A stretch of DNA of 64,000 nucleotides, taken from assembly GCF_003143855.1 (NCBI RefSeq), contig NZ_QFRK01000020.1, forward strand, positions 54,694 to 118,693. Reading direction: 5' to 3'. Shown piece after piece: positions 59,416 to 64,000 of the stretch. The notes under the pieces are model-generated. The model did no database searches. It was not told where the DNA came from and saw nothing but the letters and a program-made list of their open reading frames with translations. Within the stretch, counting starts at the first letter, position 1. Each line of letters opens with the position of its first letter. The position numbers and the translations under genes were made by a program. This DNA comes from Streptomyces sp. NWU339 (lineage in GTDB: Bacteria; Actinomycetota; Actinomycetes; Streptomycetales; Streptomycetaceae).

Positions 59416-60222
59416 ATGCGCGTCGCCATAGACACCCAGCCCGGCGGAGCCGCCCCCAACGAAGACTGGGTGGTTGGCACGCCGACGCTCGCCATCGTGC
59501 TGGATGGGCTCAGCACGGCGGGGCTGGACACGGGATGCCGCCACGGCGTCCCGTGGTACGTGGCCCAGCTCGGCAGTCAGCTTGTCGCAGCGCTGGCGAA
59601 TCCAAGTTCCTCGCTCTCGGAAGGCTTGGCGGGTGCCCTTGAACGGGTGGCAGCGCTGCACCCCGAGTGCGACTTGGGTAACCCCGGAACGCCTTCAGCA
59701 ACGGTCGCGATTCTTCGACAGCAGGACGGATTCCTCGATCACCTGGTCTTGGCGGACTCCCCCATCGTCCTCGAAGGGCGTCAGGGCTTTTCCGTACTCA
59801 CTGACCTGCGTGTGGACGAGGTCCTGCCCGAGTTGCGGGCCGAAGTCGAGCAGTACGAGACCCACACACCGGAGCACAAAGAGGCCCTACAGCGATTCGT
59901 GACCGCACAACGGCAGACCCGCAACACACCGGCCGGCTACTGGGTGGCGGCCGCCGGTCCGGAAGCGGCGGAGCACGCGCTAGTGGGCAGTACCCCCATC
60001 AACGGCGTACGGGCGGCAGCGGTCCTGTCCGATGGCATCTCGCGTCTCGTCACGGAGTACGCCATGGCGACCTGGTCCCGCGTCTTCACGACGCTTCGGA
60101 CCGGAGGACCGCGCGAGCTGATCGATACCGTCCGCAAGGTAGAGGCCACAGACCCGACGGGGCGACGGTGGCCACGCTACAAGTCCGGCGACGACGCTTC
60201 CGTTGCCTTCTGCCAGTGGTGA
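59416..60222 (+). CDS. PP2C-family protein phosphatase
   Basis: The 268-residue protein has the PP2C motifs in order: PNEDW near 13, AIVLDGLS near 30, SATVAIL, VLADSPIVL, LSDGISRLV near 205 and GDDASVAFC near 258. The metal-binding aspartates are present, so it should be active on Ser/Thr phosphate. No kinase is encoded on the element. It is coupled to the HTH-sensor gene upstream. Confidence 0.82.
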   Translation: MRVAIDTQPGGAAPNEDWVVGTPTLAIVLDGLSTAGLDTGCRHGVPWYVAQLGSQLVAALANPSSSLSEGLAGALERVAALHPECDLGNPGTPSATVAILRQQDGFLDHLVLADSPIVLEGRQGFSVLTDLRVDEVLPELRAEVEQYETHTPEHKEALQRFVTAQRQTRNTPAGYWVAAAGPEAAEHALVGSTPINGVRAAAVLSDGISRLVTEYAMATWSRVFTTLRTGGPRELIDTVRKVEATDPTGRRWPRYKSGDDASVAFCQW

Positions 60223-60359
60223 TAGCGGCTAGTCAGCGAGGAGCGGCGCCGTCTGACGGGCCAGGACCCCGGAGCGATCCGGGGCCCTGCCGTTTCAGGG
60301 CGTATACCAGCGAAGTGCAACAAAGAGGTTGAGGTCGAAGAGTGCCAGCACACAGGGAT

Positions 60360-60622
60360 GCTCGGCGAGAGGTGGCGCGTGGCGACGTCGAACGTCTTGC
60401 GGGCCCCCCGTCGGGGGTGCGGAACTTTTCGTTGCGGTCGGCCTCAGCATGGATCGGCATGAGCTGCAGGAGGCCGGACAGCTCGATGACGCGCGGGTCG
60501 TTCGCATCGAGTCCCTTCCACCCATTGGCCATCACGAGGTGACAGGCCAGGATGATCTCATCGCGGGCCCAGCCAGGCTGGAAAGGGGCGAAAGGGATGC
60601 GGTAGAACCTTCCCTGCTCCAT
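60360..60622 (-). pseudogene. N-terminal remnant of McrA-like HNH restriction nuclease
   Basis: The start (MEQGRFYRIPF, then WARDEIILACHLVMANGWKGL, NDPRVIELSGLLQLMPIHAEA and NEKFR) matches the N-terminal domain of Streptomyces HNH nucleases that cut modified DNA. Reading then breaks in a six-base C run (plus 60404-60409); a one-base shift restores ARKTFDVATRH. The catalytic HNH part is absent. Confidence 0.72.
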
Positions 60623-60841
60623 CAAGGCCCGCGCACAGCGCGGGCGCGCGCCGCCTCTGCGGCGCGGCCTGCCTCCTGTCTTCGCCCCGGCTGGCCGCGC
60701 CCGGCGGCGCGCTGCGTGCAAGCGGGCAAGGGCGGGACGTCATCCGCGGACACAAGATGATGCCTCCGGCGGGGGATCGGCCGGCACCGGGATGGAGGGG
60801 GCGCCATTTCCGACTGCGGGCACGTTGGGGCGTGCGCGGGA

Positions 60842-60993
60842 GCTCCCATCCCGTCCACCGTCGACCCAGGCAGAGCCGAGCAGACGCGGCCCAGGGGCGT
60901 CAAGGTCGTTCGTACAGTGGCGCGCTCCACCTTGACGCCCCTGAACCACGCCCGCTCCACGGTGTGTGGGTCGACGGCGGACGGGATGGGAGC
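60842..60993. repeat. 152-bp nested inverted repeat
   Basis: Outer arms of 27 bp (60842-60868 and 60967-60993) match with one mismatch. Inner arms AGGGGCGTCAAGG/CCTTGACGCCCCT (60893-60905 and 60930-60942) match perfectly. The two unpaired side spacers are each 24 bases. It lies in the otherwise gene-free 60623-61020. Confidence 0.8.
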
Positions 60994-61020
60994 TGGGGTG
61001 GGTTGTGAGGTCGGTTCCGC

Positions 61021-61455
61021 CTAGATGGGCCTGAAAGACCACTCAGGGTCGTGGTACCTGGAGCTGGGCAGGATGGCAGCGTGAAGCGGGTAGAGCCGAA
61101 GAAGGCTGTGAGTCAGAACCAGCCTGTCGTTCGAGGCGTCCGGAGAGAGCAGGTAGGTGTTCGGATCTTCGTCCGGGCCCTGGCCTGTGCGCCAGCGGTA
61201 CGGCTGCTTGCTTCCCATGATCCTCATGGCGGGTTCGTTGGGATCATCGTCGTGGCCCAGGTAGTAGCCGGTGGCGACATTGCGCAGGGTGTAGGTACCC
61301 GATTCGGGCCTCACCTCCCACTGCTGTTGCCTGGTCCCGTCCGGCGGCAGCACTACGATGGGCCTCCTTTCGCCCACGTGGGCCACGTGGGCGAGGTGCC
61401 CGCCAGGACCCAGGAGCGTGAAGGTCCCAGCGGAGATGAGCTGGTCGGTAGCCAT
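61021..61455 (-). CDS. Beta-trefoil-like small protein (I66-inhibitor-like)
   Basis: The ATG at 61455 follows AGGAGA and gives 144 residues. Three repeats of a trefoil pattern can be seen (GTFTLLGPGGHLAHVAH, GTYTLRNVATGYYLGHDDD, NTYLLSPDASNDRLVL), similar to I66-type proteinase inhibitors and ricin-B-like lectins. No signal peptide. Function is inferred from fold. Confidence 0.65.
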   Translation of the reverse strand: MATDQLISAGTFTLLGPGGHLAHVAHVGERRPIVVLPPDGTRQQQWEVRPESGTYTLRNVATGYYLGHDDDPNEPAMRIMGSKQPYRWRTGQGPDEDPNTYLLSPDASNDRLVLTHSLLRLYPLHAAILPSSRYHDPEWSFRPI

Positions 61456-61812
61456 ACGCCGACTTCTCCTTTCTGTGATCTTTCGGTGACTGTTTGTAGT
61501 CACCATTGGCAAGATACCGGCTGACTTCAAGGAATTGATCACTGCTTGTTGCAGTGTCGCCGTACAGGGTCACCCGCTCAGGCCCGTGTCTCACCACCGA
61601 GAACGCAGCAGGAGGACGCGCGTGCCCTCCGCGTGCCCGGTTGAGGGGTGCCACGCGGGAAACAGCGGGGAGTGATGGCGACCGCCACGGAAACGTGCAC
61701 GTCAGTCTTGTGGCAGGTCAACCCGCGTCCAGTTACGCGATCTTCCAAACAGGTACTCCCGGGCTGGGCTGCCGAGTTGACTGCGTCGTTCCACCACCGA
61801 TGTACTCCCCGC

Positions 61813-62355
61813 ATGGCAGGAACAGATGACGGACAGTCACTCGAAGCTCACCCCGCTGTCTCCCGGTCTGTGGCCGCGGCGCAGGACTACGTGGAGGGGA
61901 GGCTGTCCCAGTACCAGAAGTGGTACGACAAGAAGGCCGTTAAGACGAAGGCCATGCATCTCCGGATGAGGACGCTCTCTGTCGTCGGAGGAGCCCTGGT
62001 CCCCGTGTTAGTCAACCTTGACCTGTCATTCGCCAAACTTACCGCTACGGTGCTGAGCTTGATCGTTGTCGGCTCCGTCTCCCTGGAGAGCGTGTACCGC
62101 TACCGCGAGCAGTGGAAGAACTACAGGTCGACCGAACAACTCCTCGGGCATGAGCGGATCTACTTCGAAACCAAGGTGGGGCCCTACTCAGATCTCTCGG
62201 AGACTGAAGCATTCACGACCTTGGTCGCCCGTGTAGAGAGCGCAATCGCCAACGAGAACTCTGCAACTCTCAACGTGATGACCTTGGGCGGCCAGGTAAG
62301 CACTGACGTTCAAACACCGCCCGGCATCCCAGGTGCCCGGCGAGAGCGCCGGTAG
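61813..62355 (+). CDS. DUF4231/SLATT-like two-helix membrane protein
   Basis: From ATG 61813 the protein has 180 residues; ATG 61675 would add 46. A charged helix (AQDYVEGRLSQYQKWYDKKAV) precedes two transmembrane helices (SVVGGALVPVLVNLDL, ATVLSLIVVGSVSLESV) and a soluble helical part. This is the SLATT-type layout found in bacterial conflict systems, where it acts at the membrane. No sensor partner is adjacent. Confidence 0.7.
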   Translation: MAGTDDGQSLEAHPAVSRSVAAAQDYVEGRLSQYQKWYDKKAVKTKAMHLRMRTLSVVGGALVPVLVNLDLSFAKLTATVLSLIVVGSVSLESVYRYREQWKNYRSTEQLLGHERIYFETKVGPYSDLSETEAFTTLVARVESAIANENSATLNVMTLGGQVSTDVQTPPGIPGARRERR

Positions 62356-62484
62356 ACCGGGCGTGCCACTCGTGTGCCAGAACAGGCGGGGACTCACGGG
62401 GAACAGTGGTACGCACGGGCACAGCCGGCTGATGCCATCAAAGGCAGGAAACTCGCAGGTCGCGCCCGCCGCCACCCAACCTCG

Positions 62485-62502
62485 CTCCTAAAGCGGGTGT
62501 CG
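62485..62502. repeat. AICE right junction: 18-bp copy of the tRNA att core
   Basis: CTCCTAAAGCGGGTGTCG is identical to 8335-8352 and 48331-48348. It starts in the anticodon loop and ends before the T arm. The sequence that follows is not the tRNA 3' end, so the original displaced tRNA fragment is lost here. It lies in a 315-bp gap (62356-62670) that has no gene. Confidence 0.75.
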
Positions 62503-62670
62503 AGGGCGCCGGCACTATCCCAAAGAGGCGCCCCATGCGCTCCGCTGTCAGAACCTGGTGAGACCGGTCCCGTGAAAGTGGTAGTGCACCGACCAGCCCA
62601 GGCCCAACCCGTTGGCCCCGGTCTCGTGCATGGCACGATGCCCGATCACGGACGAGCACAAGGAGATCCC

Positions 62671-63402
62671 ATGAACGATCAAGGCACCCCTGGCTCGGCA
62701 GATGGCTTCAGGGTCGTCGCTGTCGATGCCGACTGGCCGGAATCACGGCAGTTCACGGGTAGCGGCTACAACCGAGTCACCGGCGACATCCATGTGTACC
62801 TGTGGTTCGGCTCTCCGCACTTCGACCCCCAGGTCGAGCACGTCACGGTCTTCAGCGCCTCCTCCGGCAATGCAAAGGCCAGCGAGGCCCTGGCGGACGC
62901 TTTGGAGGACTACTGCCACCCCGGGGAGGGACCTCCGGCCAGCCTGCCGGCCTCCGAACCCGTCACCATCACCGCAGAGGGGAAACCCGTGACGTTCGAA
63001 CTCTGGCGGAACAGCAGCAACCCTTACTGGGTCGCCCGGGGCCGTGTCGAGAACACCGAAGTGGTCCTGTCCGGCTCCGAGATAGAACCCAGCGAGCTGC
63101 GCCTGGTCCGCGTGAACGACCTGGCCGCGTACTCGGCCCCGATCGCGTTCCTCCCGGACCGGGAAGCGATCTCCGTTGCCATGGGAAGCGATCTCCAGGC
63201 GGCGGGGCCCAGCCGGCAATTGCAGCTCGAGGAGGCGGACACCGCGCTGCGGGCCCTGCGCGACATCGCCGCCCGGAATGCCGCCCTCGGGGGACCCAGC
63301 CGGGAAGTGCACGGCGAGGAGGCGGACACGGTGATGCGCGCCCTGCGCTACCTCGCCCAGGACGCCGCCGGCCCCGCGGGAGAATTGGGAGCAGAGAGCT
63401 GA
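62671..63402 (+). CDS. Unknown protein with C-terminal tandem repeat
   Basis: The ATG follows AAGGAG. The 243-residue soluble protein has a beta-rich first half (GSGYNRVTGDIHVYLWF, VTFELWRNSSNPYWVARGR). Its C-terminal part has two copies of a 30-residue unit (GPSRQLQLEEADTALRALRD and GPSREVHGEEADTVMRALRY). It is the first gene beyond the AICE. No family is recognised. Confidence 0.65.
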   Translation: MNDQGTPGSADGFRVVAVDADWPESRQFTGSGYNRVTGDIHVYLWFGSPHFDPQVEHVTVFSASSGNAKASEALADALEDYCHPGEGPPASLPASEPVTITAEGKPVTFELWRNSSNPYWVARGRVENTEVVLSGSEIEPSELRLVRVNDLAAYSAPIAFLPDREAISVAMGSDLQAAGPSRQLQLEEADTALRALRDIAARNAALGGPSREVHGEEADTVMRALRYLAQDAAGPAGELGAES

Positions 63403-63850
63403 TCAGCTCCCGCCGCCCTGGCCCACTCCTCGAAGGCCGTCGGGCTCTCGGGGCCCGCGCTCCGCTGACCGACGATGTGCTGGGTCACGACGACCGCGGC
63501 AGCGGCGGAGAGGATGACGTGCAACCTGTGCCCCGAGCGAGTGCCTGGACCATACGCTGAAGCCGGCGTGAGTCGTGACCGATGCCGGAGGAAGTGCTGG
63601 TGTATCCCCGGGCATGTCAGCAGCTCTCTTGAGCGGATCGAGCGAGGGCAGTGACGGCAGCGCTGACGGCAACGACGGCGGACGGCAGCGGCATTCAGCG
63701 GTCCGGCACGGTGCCGGCATAGGCCGATCGGGCGAACTCACCAAGGCTTGCCCGCATCTTCTAAGAAGCTGTTGTCTTTTCGATCTTGAGCGGTGGTGGT
63801 CGAACGCGGGTTCCCGGTCGGGTGATCCTGCCGGGGTGAGGGCATGAAGG
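63403..63850. other. Stretch without a supported gene
   Basis: Open frames here lack ribosome sites and homology. The segment 63655-63690 is a short GACGGCA-rich tandem. The end (from about 63750) is less GC-rich and leads into the stem-loop at 63851, perhaps the left end of an insertion sequence. Confidence 0.5.
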
Positions 63851-63906
63851 CAGGGCCTCCTGAACAGCTCGTGGGTGTCGAATCCATAGAGCAACAGGAG
63901 GCCCTG
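63851..63906. repeat. 12-bp-arm stem-loop before the last gene
   Basis: CAGGGCCTCCTG (63851-63862) and CAGGAGGCCCTG (63895-63906) pair perfectly. The right arm contains the AGGAGG ribosome site of the following start, so folding would hide it. Such translation-limiting hairpins are common ahead of transposase genes. Confidence 0.65.
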
Positions 63907-64000
63907 TTGTCACAGTCTTCCGTGCTGGTCCCGGACGAGTCCAACTCGGCTGCTCCATCGTGTGATTGCCTCGCGCACGTGTACGGCAACGCGGCCGACC
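63907..64000 (+). CDS. Partial gene cut by window end, possible transposase
   Basis: A TTG at 63907, five bases after AGGAGG, opens a frame to the window end (31 residues, with VLVPDESNSAAPSCDC). The leader layout suggests an insertion-sequence transposase, perhaps ISAs1-like, but too little is present to be sure. Confidence 0.4.
   Translation, partial: MSQSSVLVPDESNSAAPSCDCLAHVYGNAAD

Larger units (their letters stand above)
48331..62502. mobile_element. Actinomycete integrative and conjugative element (AICE)
   Basis: About 14 kb carrying int, xis, a Prim-Pol/helicase replication pair, TraB/FtsK translocase, SpdB and a set of small transfer-associated genes, followed by cargo. The left junction is the tRNA-derived repeat at 48330 and the right junction an 18-bp core copy at 62485-62502. 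It uses the same integration site as the prophage. There is no relaxase or type IV secretion set, as expected for TraB-mediated double-stranded transfer. Confidence 0.88.

Noticed and set aside
62374..62670. Upstream extension of the 62671 gene through the att core
   Set aside because: ATG 62671 has a strong AAGGAG; the upstream part has no coding character and includes the junction.

Overview
This 64 kb window is high-GC DNA with actinomycete-style genes: many GTG starts, four-base stop/start overlaps, a WhiB-like protein and SpdB/TraB-type transfer genes. It is almost certainly a Streptomyces chromosome. About 9.8 kb is host sequence. The rest is two different integrated mobile elements lying head to tail at the 3' end of one tRNA-Arg(CCU) gene. 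No database search was possible; family names come from recognising motifs and gene order.

Region 1 (1-8303), host. A TetR regulator sits opposite a secreted M6-type metalloprotease. Then comes a sugar or sugar-alcohol uptake operon: DeoR regulator, lipoprotein binding protein, two permeases and a zinc alcohol/polyol dehydrogenase. It ends in a 16-bp-stem terminator just before the tRNA.

Region 2 (8334-48373), a complete-looking siphovirus prophage of about 40 kb. It is bounded by a perfect 44-bp repeat (attL inside the tRNA gene, attR at 48330). Almost all genes are on the minus strand, so late functions run right to left: small and large terminase, fused portal-MuF protein, prohead protease, HK97-type capsid, connectors, major tail protein, frameshifted tail chaperone pair, tape measure, distal tail and fibre proteins, amidase and holin. 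The early region (35-45 kb) holds a WhiB-like protein, an HNH protein, a lambda-O-like initiator with iterons inside its own gene, a RusA-like resolvase, a RecE/RecT-like pair and many small unknown genes. The switch region (45.3-48.2 kb) holds a Xis/BldC-like protein, an XRE protein, a repressor-like HTH protein and a tyrosine integrase. A heptamer repeated at exactly 10-bp spacing occurs both in the early control region and beside attR.

Region 3 (48331-62502), an actinomycete integrative and conjugative element (AICE) of about 14 kb. It carries integrase, Xis, a Prim-Pol plus helicase replication pair, a TraB/FtsK translocase, SpdB and small transfer-associated genes. The right half is cargo: an HTH-sensor/PP2C phosphatase pair, a frameshifted remnant of an McrA-like HNH nuclease, a large cruciform-forming repeat, a beta-trefoil-like small protein and a DUF4231/SLATT-like membrane protein. 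Its right boundary is marked by an 18-bp copy of the tRNA att core at 62485.

Region 4 (62503-64000). One unknown gene with a C-terminal repeat, a stretch without genes, and the first codons of a gene cut off by the window end, preceded by a strong stem-loop.
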